Source: Paramesorhizobium leguminum
GTDB lineage: Bacteria > Pseudomonadota > Alphaproteobacteria > Rhizobiales > Rhizobiaceae
NCBI RefSeq assembly: GCF_003217235.1
Contig: NZ_QJTF01000001.1
Location: 186,001 to 250,000, forward strand
Direction: 5' to 3'
Length of the DNA stretch: 64,000 bases
Position numbers and translations under genes: made by a program. Under the pieces are notes generated by a model that was not told the DNA's origin, made no database searches, and worked only from the letters and a program-made list of their open reading frames with translations. The first letter of the stretch is position 1. The number at the start of each line of letters is the position of its first letter. Positions 26,091-33,791 of the stretch are shown in pieces.

Positions 26091-26163
26091 AGTAGGGCAG
26101 TAGGGCAGTATGTTTTAGGACAAACAACATATTGCCCTACTGCCTTACTGCCCTACTGCCTTA
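26091..26163. repeat. P5 palindromic element (GGGCAGTA units)
   Basis: Tandem GGGCAGTA-like units (AGTAGGGCAGTAGGGCAGTA) on the left face TACTGCCTTACTGCCCTACT on the right. It lies between cydB and cydX. Other copies are at 47293-47379 and 58214-58296. Confidence 0.88.
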
Positions 26164-26181
26164 AAAATAGGAGACCAAACG

Positions 26182-26295
26182 ATGTGGTATTTTTCCTGGC
26201 TTCTAGGACTGCCTTTGGCAGTGGCCTTCGCCGTCCTCAACGCCATGTGGTATGAGTTGATGGACGACCAGACGAAGCGAAAAAGTGAACAGTGA
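26182..26295 (+). CDS. cydX: Cytochrome bd accessory subunit CydX
   Basis: A 37-residue, single-helix protein starting MWYFSWLLGLPLAVAFAVLN and continuing AMWYELMDDQ, a textbook CydX. CydX stabilises the heme d site of cytochrome bd. The ribosome site is TAGGAGACC 7-8 bases upstream. The last residues (KSEQ) and the stop codon come from the P6 repeat that follows, so the tail is an acquired end. It is separated from cydB by a P5 repeat. Confidence 0.93.
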   Translation: MWYFSWLLGLPLAVAFAVLNAMWYELMDDQTKRKSEQ

Positions 26296-26352
26296 AATAG
26301 TAAACAGTGAGATAGCAAAATCTATCTCACTGTTTACTGTTCACTATCTTAC
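26284..26352. repeat. P6 palindromic element
   Basis: The left arm AGTGAACAGTGAAATAGTAA and the right arm TTTACTGTTCACT with CTATCTCACTG pair almost fully. The left arm encodes the last residues and the stop of cydX. Related elements are at 12410 (degenerate) and 55348-55414 (perfect). Confidence 0.9.
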
Positions 26353-26357
26353 TAATT

Positions 26358-26939
26358 TTACGATGCCGCCAATGCTGCGAGTCGCGTCGAGGCGGCGGAA
26401 AAGCCCTTGAGCGAGAGATTGCCGGTCACATCCTTGCCGCCGTTGAACGCGGTCATGTTGATGACGGCCTGCTTGCCTTTTGCCAGTGCGGCCAAAGCTT
26501 TACCATCGAAGCTAAGCGGTGCGATGCAGCCTTGCGGTACGCATGTGCTGACATTGGCCCGGGCAAGATCCGTGTCGTCGACCTTGATCCCGATACCCTT
26601 TGAAAAATCGAGCCCAAAGGGCAGCACCAGCGTGGAGGATGCGACGCCGGTCTTGGTGTCGGGGACGCCCAGCGCGATCATCAGCACCCTTTGCCCCGTT
26701 TTGCCGTCGACTTGCTCCTGCGTCATCTGGCAAACGCGCTTTTTGGTATCGGCTGCGGGCTGGCAATTGACCATCCAGTCCCCGAACGTTTCGGAAAGCG
26801 CGCTCGGTCCCTCGGCTTGCGCCGGAGCCGGCTTCGTGCCGGTAAGCACCAGCGCGCTTCCGGCCGTTGCGACCAGCGCCAGAACAGTCAGCGTAAAAGC
26901 AACAAACTTTTCACGCGGGGTACCTGCAAGTCTAGCCAT
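26358..26939 (-). CDS. Invasion associated locus B (IalB) family protein
   Basis: A 193-residue secreted or periplasmic protein. An N-terminal helix (residues about 12-35) acts as signal or anchor. The domain shows the family pattern FGDWMVNCQPAADTKKRVCQ, the IALGVPDT-like strand, LPFGLDFSKGIGIKVDD and the second cysteine pair in VSTCVPQGCIAPLSFDG. In Bartonella IalB contributes to erythrocyte invasion; in other Rhizobiales the role is not established. It is a single gene on the opposite strand from cyd. Confidence 0.9.
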   Translation of the reverse strand: MARLAGTPREKFVAFTLTVLALVATAGSALVLTGTKPAPAQAEGPSALSETFGDWMVNCQPAADTKKRVCQMTQEQVDGKTGQRVLMIALGVPDTKTGVASSTLVLPFGLDFSKGIGIKVDDTDLARANVSTCVPQGCIAPLSFDGKALAALAKGKQAVINMTAFNGGKDVTGNLSLKGFSAASTRLAALAAS

Positions 26940-27241
26940 GTATTCTCTCTTCTTGAAGTTGATTCTACTGGAAGTTAAATTTAAATTATTTTGGTATATA
27001 AATTAATTAATATCAAGATGCATTGGCGTCGCAGCGAAGCAAATAGATCGAAGCTATTTTTGCGAACCTCGTACCGCCCAACGATAAAAGCCGGGCGCAT
27101 CCTCCGATGCGCCCGGCGTCGTTCCCTGCGCTGAGTCGGGTTTTTCGGCAACCCCGCGCCCGATGAATAAAATGGCGGTTGTCGCTACAACCTCAGCTTT
27201 CCCGACCCGGACCGAAGGGACAACCTCTTGAGGCTCCAGAT
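26940..27241. other. Intergenic region upstream of the IalB gene
   Basis: This holds the AT-rich promoter region of the IalB gene (26950-27020), the terminator at 27086-27117 and, at 27174-27189, a small dyad GGTTGTCGCTACAACC. I see no reading frame or known RNA family. Confidence 0.4.
27086..27117 (-). terminator. Rho-independent terminator
   Basis: A perfect 11-base-pair stem, GCCGGGCGCAT with ATGCGCCCGGC, encloses a 6-base loop and is followed on the minus strand by TTTTATCG. It lies about 125 bases after the DUF3008 gene and probably ends that transcript. Confidence 0.75.
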
Positions 27242-27427
27242 CTAGTGTTTGACGTGGTCAGGCAGGCCCTTGCGCTTGGTTGAGGCGAACTCCTCGAGTT
27301 CTTTCTCCGTCATTGATTCATACATCGACTTCGACGCGCCTTTCAGCTCGCTCACCTTTTTGTCGCCGCGCTTGGCGGCAAGGGCAACGGCGGCTGCTTC
27401 CTGCTGGCTTTGTGATTTCGCGGGCAT
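27242..27427 (-). CDS. DUF3008 family small protein
   Basis: A 61-residue hydrophilic protein starting MPAKSQSQQEAAAVALAAKR and containing the conserved LKGASKSMYESMTEKELEEF and STKRKGLP motifs of DUF3008. Function is unknown. The basic/acidic composition and small size are like those of stress-induced proteins. ATG 27427 is preceded by CGGAGGTG at ideal spacing. Confidence 0.9.
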   Translation of the reverse strand: MPAKSQSQQEAAAVALAAKRGDKKVSELKGASKSMYESMTEKELEEFASTKRKGLPDHVKH

Positions 27428-27526
27428 GTCACACCTCCGAAACTGGTATTTCAATAATTCAAACGCATCAGGCGTTGAATGGTTCAGTTGAATGAAAGGT
27501 GGTAATTTTGTTGGTGGGAATCAATA

Positions 27527-27721
27527 ATGCTATTGTTCGAAACGGTGCCAAGAGTTGAAGCTATGATGTCTCTCGATAAGCGCATTGAAGCCCTGCGGCA
27601 GGCGATTGAGGAAAAGACAGCGACTTTCGATGAGCTGGCTGCAGAATTGCGCAAGCTGACTGCCGGGCGAAAACATACTCCATCAGAGGTTTTACTTCGC
27701 GAAGCACGGGATGAGCGTTAA
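27527..27721 (+). CDS. Hypothetical small protein
   Basis: A possible 64-residue protein; internal starts at 27563/27566 would give 51-52 residues. It is mostly one predicted helix (LDKRIEALRQAIEEKTATFD). The end, TPSEVLLREARDER, resembles the tails of some VapB-type antitoxins, but no toxin gene follows. It could be an orphan or truncated antitoxin. GGTGGGA lies 7 bases before ATG 27527. The family is not recognised with confidence. Confidence 0.5.
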   Translation: MLLFETVPRVEAMMSLDKRIEALRQAIEEKTATFDELAAELRKLTAGRKHTPSEVLLREARDER

Positions 27722-27763
27722 CTTCAGCGCCGCAAACCGCAACATCATGGAGAAGGAGAGATC

Positions 27764-28135
27764 ATGTCATACATCGATGGTTTTGTTTTGGCGGTACCGA
27801 AGGCAAACCGCGAGGCCTTTAGAAAGCTCGCTGAGGACGCGGCGGTAATCTTCAAGAAGCATGGCGCGTTGAGTGTTGTCGAATGCTGGGGCGATGACGT
27901 GCCGGACGGTGAAGTCACCTCGTTTCCCATGGCGGTGAAGTGTCAACCGGATGAGATCGTGTGCTTTTCCTGGATTGTCTGGCCCTCGCGCGCGGTGCGC
28001 GATGAGGGCAACAAGAAAGTCATGGAAGATCCGGGCATGAAAATGCCCGACGGCGGCATGCCCTTCGATGGCAAGCGCATGATCTATGGAGGGTTCACGC
28101 CAATCGTCGGAGACCCGATGTCGGAAAGGGGATAG
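27764..28135 (+). CDS. DUF1428 family protein
   Basis: A 123-residue protein with the DUF1428 pattern: MSYIDGFVLAVPKANREAFR at the start, VVECWGDDVPDGEVTSFPMA in the middle and MPFDGKRMIYGGFTPIV at the end. It has a dimeric alpha-beta barrel fold, and the biochemical role is unknown. AAGGAG lies 6-7 bases before the start. It converges on the DUF1127-hairpin transcript. Confidence 0.92.
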   Translation: MSYIDGFVLAVPKANREAFRKLAEDAAVIFKKHGALSVVECWGDDVPDGEVTSFPMAVKCQPDEIVCFSWIVWPSRAVRDEGNKKVMEDPGMKMPDGGMPFDGKRMIYGGFTPIVGDPMSERG

Positions 28136-28140
28136 CGATA

Positions 28141-28183
28141 CCTCAAAAAACAACACCCGCCGCGGGAGGAGGTGCGGCGGGTG
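28141..28183 (-). ncRNA. CCUCCUCCC-loop hairpin 3 with terminator (CcsR/cuckoo-like)
   Basis: On the minus strand a perfect 10-base-pair stem (CACCCGCCGC with GCGGCGGGTG) holds the loop ACCUCCUCCC and is followed by GTTGTTTTTTG, so it ends the transcript. The loop matches the anti-Shine-Dalgarno-like motif of the CcsR/cuckoo small RNAs, which in Rhodobacter lie downstream of a DUF1127 gene as here. Confidence 0.8.
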
Positions 28184-28192
28184 CTATTTTGC

Positions 28193-28227
28193 AAAGACCG
28201 GCTTGGGAGGAGGAGGAGCCGGTCTTT
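28193..28227 (-). ncRNA. CCUCCUCCC-loop hairpin 2 (CcsR/cuckoo-like)
   Basis: A perfect 11-base-pair stem, AAAGACCGGCT with AGCCGGTCTTT, presents a 13-base loop containing CCUCCUCCUCCC. It is the middle hairpin of three downstream of the DUF1127 gene. Confidence 0.8.
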
Positions 28228-28230
28228 TAT

Positions 28231-28263
28231 CGCGGGGATCTGGGAGGAGGAGGGACCCCGGCG
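28231..28263 (-). ncRNA. CCUCCUCCC-loop hairpin 1 (CcsR/cuckoo-like)
   Basis: The stem (CGGGG-UC with GA-CCCCG, one bulge) presents a loop with CCUCCUCCUCCC. It is the first hairpin after the DUF1127 stop codon, about 60 bases downstream. Each hairpin could be a separate processed small RNA. Confidence 0.72.
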
Positions 28264-28321
28264 ATATCTCTGAAAATCATGAGCGCGACCCTGGACGCAA
28301 GGCCGCGCATCCTTGCGCGCC

Positions 28322-28468
28322 TTAGCGGGCGACGGCCTTGCGGGCGACGTAGGGGATTTCGGCGGGGAGGATGCCGAGATCATTCAGCTCGCGGTTCGAC
28401 AGGCGGCTCAGTTCATTCACGGTGGCGCGGTAACGGCGCCAATTGTTGTAGGAGCGGATCAGGTTCAT
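28322..28468 (-). CDS. DUF1127 domain small protein
   Basis: A 48-residue arginine-rich protein, MNLIRSYNNWRRYRATVNEL then SRLSNRELNDLGILPAEIPY. This is the DUF1127 (YjiS-like) signature. Small DUF1127 proteins are implicated in RNA turnover and in phosphate or stress responses in other alphaproteobacteria; in Rhodobacter one (CcaF1) is co-transcribed with CCUCCUCCC-motif small RNAs. The three hairpins that follow make the same arrangement here. GGTGAGAG precedes ATG 28468. The AT-rich leader upstream should hold the promoter. Confidence 0.92.
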   Translation of the reverse strand: MNLIRSYNNWRRYRATVNELSRLSNRELNDLGILPAEIPYVARKAVAR

Positions 28469-28678
28469 TTCTCTCACCTAGATTTATTTATTTGTTTTCT
28501 TGGAAGCTAGATATATTCCCGCATCGCAAAAATGTGCAGAGACAAATTTGCATGGCTGCCTTGCAGGAAATGCTGAGAAGCCACTGTTTTCGGACATCTT
28601 TTTGTCATCATCGCTCTCGCGCAATGGGTGTTGCGGCGCAATAGGGCTGCAAACTGCGGCATCGGGAAATTTCAAGGC

Positions 28679-28710
28679 AAAAAAAAGCCGGACTTGGAAA
28701 AGCCCGGCTT
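28679..28710 (-). terminator. Strong minus-strand terminator with no annotated gene upstream
   Basis: On the minus strand AAGCCGGGCTT pairs with AAGTCCGGCTT (one G-U pair) around a 4-base loop, followed by eight T. It must end a minus-strand transcript from the 28711-29100 interval. Confidence 0.75.
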
Positions 28711-28830
28711 CAAGTTATGAAGGTGCCCATATGGGCAAAACCTCCAGAGGGGAACACTTGCCGCGCGCAATGGGAGGAGACGCGCCTGCAAGCTGCCCTG
28801 ATATGGCGAAGGGTTTTGTCATCTTCAAGC
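28711..28830 (-). ncRNA. Candidate structured small RNA, possibly with a 35-codon frame
   Basis: The region ahead of the terminator has a hairpin at 28757-28792 (CTTGC/GCAAG and GCGCG/CGCGC stems). On the minus strand its loop reads UCUCCUCCCAUUG, one base from the CCUCCUCCC motif. GCCCATATGGGC at 28726-28737 is a second dyad. A frame at 28822-28715 (35 codons, starting MTKPFAISGQLAGAS) ends just before the terminator, with GAAGG upstream. Either a small RNA related to the DUF1127-linked hairpins or a small protein is possible; expression is unproven. Confidence 0.42.
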
Positions 28831-29108
28831 CTTCAGGTGAAAAATTTTTGTGCAGCGCGGTCTGGTCCGCTGCCGTCACCTTTCGGGCAATACTGAAGGC
28901 ATCGGCGGGTTATATTAGCTGTACCAAATGTTGTTTGACCCGATCAAATCTAGATAAACTCCCGATCACATTAGGTTTGAACAAACCGCGCGCAATTTTC
29001 TTGGCAAGCACAGCCGGCCTCGCTAAAAGATGAGAAAATAACGAAGGTTTTGTGCGCCACGAGATGAAAGGGCGCGCTGCCGCTCTAATACGGCTTGGAT
29101 TGGATCGA
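28831..29108. other. Leader region of the efe operon
   Basis: This 278-base stretch should contain the efe promoter and possibly the start of the minus-strand RNA. Apart from the palindrome at 28974-28987, I see no feature. No clear ICE or Fur-type box was recognised. Confidence 0.35.
28974..28987 (+). promoter_or_regulatory. Palindrome upstream of efeU
   Basis: GGTTTGAACAAACC is a perfect dyad about 120 bases upstream of the efeU start. It is a candidate operator for an iron-responsive regulator. It does not match the known Irr ICE motif in my reading. Confidence 0.35.
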
Positions 29109-29948
29109 ATGTTCGTACCTTTTCTCATCATGCTGCGTGAAGGCGTGGAAGCTGCCCTGATCGTCGGCATCATAGCGAGCTATTTGCGGCAGACGGGGCG
29201 CGGCGCGTGGATGCCGGTCGTCTGGATCGGCATTCTCCTGGCGCTTGCCCTGTCACTTGCCGTAGGCGCCGCCTTGCAGTTCGCGAGCGCGGAGTTTCCG
29301 CAGAAGACTCAAGAGCTTTTCGAGGCGGTGATCGGCATTGTCGCCGTGGGCGTGTTGACGTCGATGGTGTTCTGGATGCGCAAGGCGGCCCGCTCCATCA
29401 AGGCCGAATTGCACCAATCCATCGATGCCGCCTTTGAGACCTCCACCAACAGGGGGCTGGGCCTGATTCTCATGGTGTTTTTCGCCGTCGCGCGTGAAGG
29501 ATTGGAGTCCGTTTTCTTCCTGCTCGCCGCCTTCCAGCAGAGCGATGGCATGGCCGGTCCGCTCGGCGCGCTTCTGGGCGTCATCGCCGCCATCGCCATC
29601 GGCTATGGCATCTATATCGGCGGGTTGAAACTCAATCTGCGCCGCTTCTTCCGCTGGACGGGCGTTTTCATTCTCTTCGTCGCCGCCGGCATCCTCGCCA
29701 ATTCCGTCAAGGCGCTGCATGAGGCGGGGCTATGGAATCATCTGCAAACAGTCGTCTTCGACATGAGCAATCTCCTGCCGCTCGATAGCCCGCTCGGTTC
29801 GCTGCTGTCAGGCATGTTCGGCTATATCGACACGCCGACGGTGAGCGAACTTACGGCCTATGTGGCGTTCATCATCCCCGCGCTCGTCTTCTTCCTGGCT
29901 CCGCCTTCCGGCGCGCCGAAAGCGGCGCGCGTAGGCCAAGGTTCATAA
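29109..29948 (+). CDS. efeU: Ferrous iron permease EfeU (FTR1 family)
   Basis: A 279-residue inner-membrane iron permease with seven helices. Both iron-binding REXXE motifs are present: REGVE at residues 10-14 and REGLE near residue 124. The central EFPQKTQELFEAVIGIVAVG matches EfeU closely. I chose ATG 29109 because the protein then begins MFVPFLIMLREG, exactly as in enterobacterial EfeU; an upstream start at 29052 adds 19 basic residues. It heads the efeUOB-efeM cluster for iron uptake at low pH or low iron. Confidence 0.93.
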   Translation: MFVPFLIMLREGVEAALIVGIIASYLRQTGRGAWMPVVWIGILLALALSLAVGAALQFASAEFPQKTQELFEAVIGIVAVGVLTSMVFWMRKAARSIKAELHQSIDAAFETSTNRGLGLILMVFFAVAREGLESVFFLLAAFQQSDGMAGPLGALLGVIAAIAIGYGIYIGGLKLNLRRFFRWTGVFILFVAAGILANSVKALHEAGLWNHLQTVVFDMSNLLPLDSPLGSLLSGMFGYIDTPTVSELTAYVAFIIPALVFFLAPPSGAPKAARVGQGS

Positions 29949-29962
29949 AAGGTCAGGCGAAA

Positions 29963-31153
29963 ATGTCGGAAAAGAAGACCATCGATCCCATGCCGCGACT
30001 CATCATCCGCGCCGGTCTGGGGCTGGCGCTGGTGCTGCTCATCGGCGCCGGTGTCGCCTTCTACTATGCGTCGAAACGGGCGAACGAGGAACGCCGCGTG
30101 ACATCAGGCGATACGGCGCGTGTCACCATCACGGACAAGTCCTGCAACCCCAATGAGCTGAGCGTGCCCGCTGGCCGCGCTACCTTCGAGATCGTCAATC
30201 GTTCCGAACGGGCGGTCGAATGGGAAATTCTCGATGGCGTGATGGTGGTGGACGAGCGCGAGAACATCGCGCCGGGCTTCAGCCAGAGGCTCACCACCCG
30301 CTTGGAGCCCGGTGAATACCAGATGACCTGCGGCCTTCTCAGCAATCCGCGCGGCAAGCTGATCGTCACGCCATCGGCGGCAGGTTCCGCAGATAGCGCC
30401 CGTCCGCAGCTTATGGCCTTCATCGGCGCGCTGGCTGAATACAAGCTCTATCTGGCAGCGCAAACCGGCGATCTGGCCAAGGCCGTGGGTGATCTGGCCG
30501 CCGCCATCAAATCCGGCAATCTCGATGAGGCGAAGCGGCTTTATGAGCCCGCCCGCGCGGCTTATGCCCGCATCGCGCCGGTGTCGGAGGTTTTCTCCGA
30601 CCTCGACACTGCAATCGATGCTCGCGCCGATTATTTCGAAAAGCATGAGGCCGATCCGGCCTTCGGCGGGCTCCACCGCATCGAGTACGGGCTTTTTGCG
30701 CAAAACAGCACGCAAGGGCTGGCACCCGTCGCCGACAAACTCGTCGCCGATGTCGCGAGCCTGCAGGGCCGCATCCATGACATGCGCATTCCGCCGCAAA
30801 AGATGATCGGCGGCTCGGCCTCGCTCATCAACCGCTTCGCCACGCAGGCGCCGGGCCACGAGCAGGACCGTTATGCGCATACCGACCTCGATTCATTCGC
30901 GGCCAATCTCGCCGGCGTGCGGGAGATTGTCGATCTCATCCGCCCGGTGGCGATGAAGGCAAATGGCGTTCAGGTCGCGGCGATCGACAAGGATTTCAAG
31001 GCGCTCGACGCGACGATGAATACGATGAGGGCAGGAGAGGGATTCACCGCCTATGACAAGCTTAACGAAGCCGACAAGGCGCAATTGAAGAAGGAAGCCG
31101 CGACCCTTGCTGCCGATCTTGGCAAGCTGCGCGACGCCCTTGGACTGGATTGA
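29963..31153 (+). CDS. efeO: Iron uptake periplasmic protein EfeO
   Basis: A 396-residue periplasmic protein. An N-terminal membrane helix (residues about 13-35) anchors or exports it. A cupredoxin-like domain follows at about 45-135. The C-terminal imelysin/peptidase M75-like domain carries the HxxE metal site as [13 protein letters not shown] near residue 236 and a repeated form HTDLDSF. EfeO is thought to bind iron and pass it to EfeU. It starts 14 bases after efeU. Confidence 0.93.
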   Translation: MSEKKTIDPMPRLIIRAGLGLALVLLIGAGVAFYYASKRANEERRVTSGDTARVTITDKSCNPNELSVPAGRATFEIVNRSERAVEWEILDGVMVVDERENIAPGFSQRLTTRLEPGEYQMTCGLLSNPRGKLIVTPSAAGSADSARPQLMAFIGALAEYKLYLAAQTGDLAKAVGDLAAAIKSGNLDEAKRLYEPARAAYARIAPVSEVFSDLDTAIDARADYFEKHEADPAFGGLHRIEYGLFAQNSTQGLAPVADKLVADVASLQGRIHDMRIPPQKMIGGSASLINRFATQAPGHEQDRYAHTDLDSFAANLAGVREIVDLIRPVAMKANGVQVAAIDKDFKALDATMNTMRAGEGFTAYDKLNEADKAQLKKEAATLAADLGKLRDALGLD

Positions 31154-31166
31154 TGAGACTGAATTG

Positions 31167-32492
31167 ATGGAAGAAGATAACAAATCGCATGACCGAAACG
31201 CGCCGATCTCTCCAGGCCGCCGCAGGCTGCTGCTAGGCGCGGGCGTAGGCGCTATCGCCGCCGCCGGCTGTCCCTTCATGCCGCAGGCCGCGTCCGCCGC
31301 CGCTCAAGCGCTGGCCGCCTCGGAACTTCCTGGTGACGCCGTCACCAACGCCCCGGAAAGCGACAAGACGCAGGAACGCCAGCCCTTCTATGGACCGCAT
31401 CAGCCCGGCATCCTCACGCCGCGCCCGGCCGCAGGCATGATCGCATCATTCGATGTGCTGGCGCGTGACCGGAGCGAATTGGAAAAATTGCTGCATACGC
31501 TGACCGAGCGCATCGCTTTCCTCATGCAGGGCGGCAAGGCGTCGCAACTCGATCCCAAGTTTCCGCCGCCCGATTCCGGCATATTGGGGCCGGATATCAT
31601 CCCCGACAATCTGACGGTGACGGTGGCGCTGGGCGATAGTCTGTTCGATAATCGTTTCGGCCTGAAGCCGGCGAAGCCATTGCGCCTCACCCGCATGAAG
31701 CGGTTTCCCAATGACGCGCTGGAGAAGGAACTTTGCCACGGCGATCTCCTCATACAGTTCTGTTCCAACACCCCCGACACCAATATTCACGCTTTGCGCG
31801 ATATAGTGAAAAACACTCCGAGCCTGCTTCTCTTGCGCTGGAAGCAGGAGGGCACCGTGCCGGTGCAGCCGCCTAAGCGGGCGGATGAAAGCGCGCGTAA
31901 TTTCCTGGGCTTCCGCGATGGCTCCGCCAATCCGGACGCTGGCGACAACGCATTGATGAGCCGGGTCGTCTGGGTGCAACCGGGAAGCGGCGAGCCGGAC
32001 TGGGCGGCGGGCGGCACCTACCAGGTGGTTCGCATCATCCGCAATTTCGTCGAGCGCTGGGACCGCACGCCGCTGCAGGAGCAGGAAACGATCTTCGGTC
32101 GCAGGAAGGAGAGCGGCGCGCCATTCGATGGCAAGACGGAGGCCGACGTGCCCAACTATGCCGCCGATCCAGACGGCAAGGTCACGCCGCTCGACGCGCA
32201 TATCCGGCTTGCCAATCCACGCGACAAGACCGCCGAACAGCACCTCATCCTGCGCCGCCCGTTCAACTATTCCAACGGCATCAGCAAGTCCGGCCAATTG
32301 GAGATGGGTCTCTTGTTCATCGCCTTCCAGGCCGATCTGGAAAAGGGTTTCATCACCGTCCAGAAGCGGCTCGATGGCGAACCGCTGGAGGAATATATCA
32401 AACCCGTCGGCGGCGGCTTCTTCTTCGCATTGCCTGGTGTGAAGGATGAGAAGGATTATCTTGGTCGGACGCTTCTGGAAGCGACGGCATGA
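31167..32492 (+). CDS. efeB: Dye-decolourising (DyP-type) heme peroxidase EfeB
   Basis: A 441-residue periplasmic heme peroxidase. A Tat signal is visible at residues about 13-38 (SPGRRRLLLGAGVG, ending near ASAAA). The DyP catalytic loop FLGFRDGSANP and downstream heme-ligand region (VVRIIRNFVERWDRT, with later conserved histidines) are present. EfeB oxidises ferrous iron or handles heme in the EfeUOB system. ATG 31167 is 13 bases after the efeO stop, and an upstream frame would run into efeO. A P4 repeat separates it from efeM. Confidence 0.94.
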   Translation: MEEDNKSHDRNAPISPGRRRLLLGAGVGAIAAAGCPFMPQAASAAAQALAASELPGDAVTNAPESDKTQERQPFYGPHQPGILTPRPAAGMIASFDVLARDRSELEKLLHTLTERIAFLMQGGKASQLDPKFPPPDSGILGPDIIPDNLTVTVALGDSLFDNRFGLKPAKPLRLTRMKRFPNDALEKELCHGDLLIQFCSNTPDTNIHALRDIVKNTPSLLLLRWKQEGTVPVQPPKRADESARNFLGFRDGSANPDAGDNALMSRVVWVQPGSGEPDWAAGGTYQVVRIIRNFVERWDRTPLQEQETIFGRRKESGAPFDGKTEADVPNYAADPDGKVTPLDAHIRLANPRDKTAEQHLILRRPFNYSNGISKSGQLEMGLLFIAFQADLEKGFITVQKRLDGEPLEEYIKPVGGGFFFALPGVKDEKDYLGRTLLEATA

Positions 32493-32501
32493 GTTATGTG
32501 A

Positions 32502-32651
32502 GCGCCCTCCTTCCCCCTTGCGGGGAAGGTGCCCGCTTAGCGGGCGGATGGGGGTGGTGACGTTTGCGCATCTGCCGGCGACCTTGCGCAAACGTCGCCA
32601 CCCCCACCCGACCCTTCGGGTCACCCTCCCCGCAAGGGGGAGGGAGGGCGC
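32502..32651. repeat. P4 palindromic element
   Basis: The outer arms GCGCCCTCCTTCCCCCTTGC and GCAAGGGGGAGGGAGGGCGC pair, with inner GGGGGTGG against CCACCCCC and a central TTTGCGC dyad. It lies between efeB and efeM. The same family is found in frame inside cydD. Confidence 0.9.
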
Positions 32652-32719
32652 TAGCCTATCCGGCACGCGCGCTGTTCCGCCAGCGTTTCTTTTTTAGTAC
32701 ACTCAAGGAGAGGACACAC

Positions 32720-33541
32720 ATGAAACCACATATGCTCGCATCAGTCGCCATATTGGCGCTCACCGCCGCCCTCAGTCCCGCCCGCGCGGAGGTCTCGCCG
32801 CTCGATCTGGTCCAGCCGATCGCCGACTACAAGGTCTATGTCCAGCAGAACCTGGATCTCCTGGTCAAGGACACCAAGGCTTTCACCGACGCCGTCAAGG
32901 CGGGCGATCTGGCAAAGGCCAAGGCGCTCTATGCGCCTTCGCGGATGCCTTATGAAAAGGTGGAGCCGATCGCCGAATTGTTCGCTGATCTCGACGCCTC
33001 GATCGATTCCCGAGCCGACGATCATGAGGCAGGGGAGAAATCGGCGGATTTCATCGGTTTCCATCGTCTGGAATATGGGCTCTTTGCCCAGAATTCGACG
33101 GAGGGCCTGGCTCCCATTGCCGACAAGCTCTATGCCGATGTGCTGGAACTGCAAAAGCGGGTCAAGGATCTGACCGTCCCTCCGGAAAAGGTGGTGGGCG
33201 GCGCCGCGGCGCTGATGGAAGAAGTCGCCGCCAGCAAGATTTCCGGCGAGGAGGACCGCTACAGCCACACCGATCTCTGGGACTTCCAGGCCAATGTCGA
33301 CGGCGCGCAGGAAATCGTCACGCTGTTCAAGCCGCTGGTCGGGAAGGAAAATCCGGATTTGCTCAAGAAGGTGGACGCCAATTTCGCCACCGTCGATGGT
33401 ATTCTCGCCAAATACAGGACGGCGGACGGCTTCGAGACTTATGACAAGCTGACCGACGACGACCGCAAGGCGCTGGCCGGCCCGGTAACGACGCTAGCGG
33501 AAGATCTCTCGACGCTGAGGGGCACACTGGGGCTGAATTAA
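32720..33541 (+). CDS. efeM: EfeM-type periplasmic iron-binding protein (EfeO without cupredoxin domain)
   Basis: A 273-residue protein with a signal peptide (residues 1-23, ending ARA) and a single imelysin/M75-like domain. The metal motif appears as [17 protein letters not shown] near residue 115, with HTDLWDF later. It lacks the cupredoxin domain of EfeO, which matches the EfeM subtype. ATG 32720 has AAGGAGAGGA upstream. It probably works beside EfeO in iron capture. Confidence 0.92.
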   Translation: MKPHMLASVAILALTAALSPARAEVSPLDLVQPIADYKVYVQQNLDLLVKDTKAFTDAVKAGDLAKAKALYAPSRMPYEKVEPIAELFADLDASIDSRADDHEAGEKSADFIGFHRLEYGLFAQNSTEGLAPIADKLYADVLELQKRVKDLTVPPEKVVGGAAALMEEVAASKISGEEDRYSHTDLWDFQANVDGAQEIVTLFKPLVGKENPDLLKKVDANFATVDGILAKYRTADGFETYDKLTDDDRKALAGPVTTLAEDLSTLRGTLGLN

Positions 33542-33547
33542 GGAATA

Positions 33548-33575
33548 GGGGAGTGTGCGTAAAAAAACGCGCTCC
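33548..33575. terminator. Possible terminator hairpin after efeM
   Basis: GGGAG and GCGT pair with ACGC and CTCCC around an A-rich loop, just after the efeM stop. The T tract is weak on the plus strand, so function is uncertain; it may serve both directions. Confidence 0.4.
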
Positions 33576-33580
33576 CTTAA

Positions 33581-33724
33581 TCATCCGGGCAATTCATCGC
33601 GCAATGTATTGACTGTCTCAAGCGTAATAGGCGGTACGCCGGGGCATGGCGACAGGAGCGGGATGCCATTGCGCATACCGCCAGAGATCGTCTTGCCGAG
33701 GCGCTTGTCTTGTTGCTTCGCCAT
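33581..33724 (-). CDS. Small hypothetical protein
   Basis: A 47-residue frame starting MAKQQDKRLGKTISGGMRNG with the tail PPITLETVNTLRDELPG. The pattern NGIPLL-x-P-x-PG-x-x-PITLE-x-VN-x-LRDELP looks like a conserved domain tail and resembles ends of small antitoxin-like proteins, so I think it may be real. No toxin gene is adjacent. It lies downstream of the Lrp-type gene in the same direction. Confidence 0.45.
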   Translation of the reverse strand: MAKQQDKRLGKTISGGMRNGIPLLSPCPGVPPITLETVNTLRDELPG

Positions 33725-33791
33725 ATCTTGAGTCTCGCGTCAAACTACGAGGCATCATATGATATGGCGACTTTCCTTGGCAAGTTTAGCG

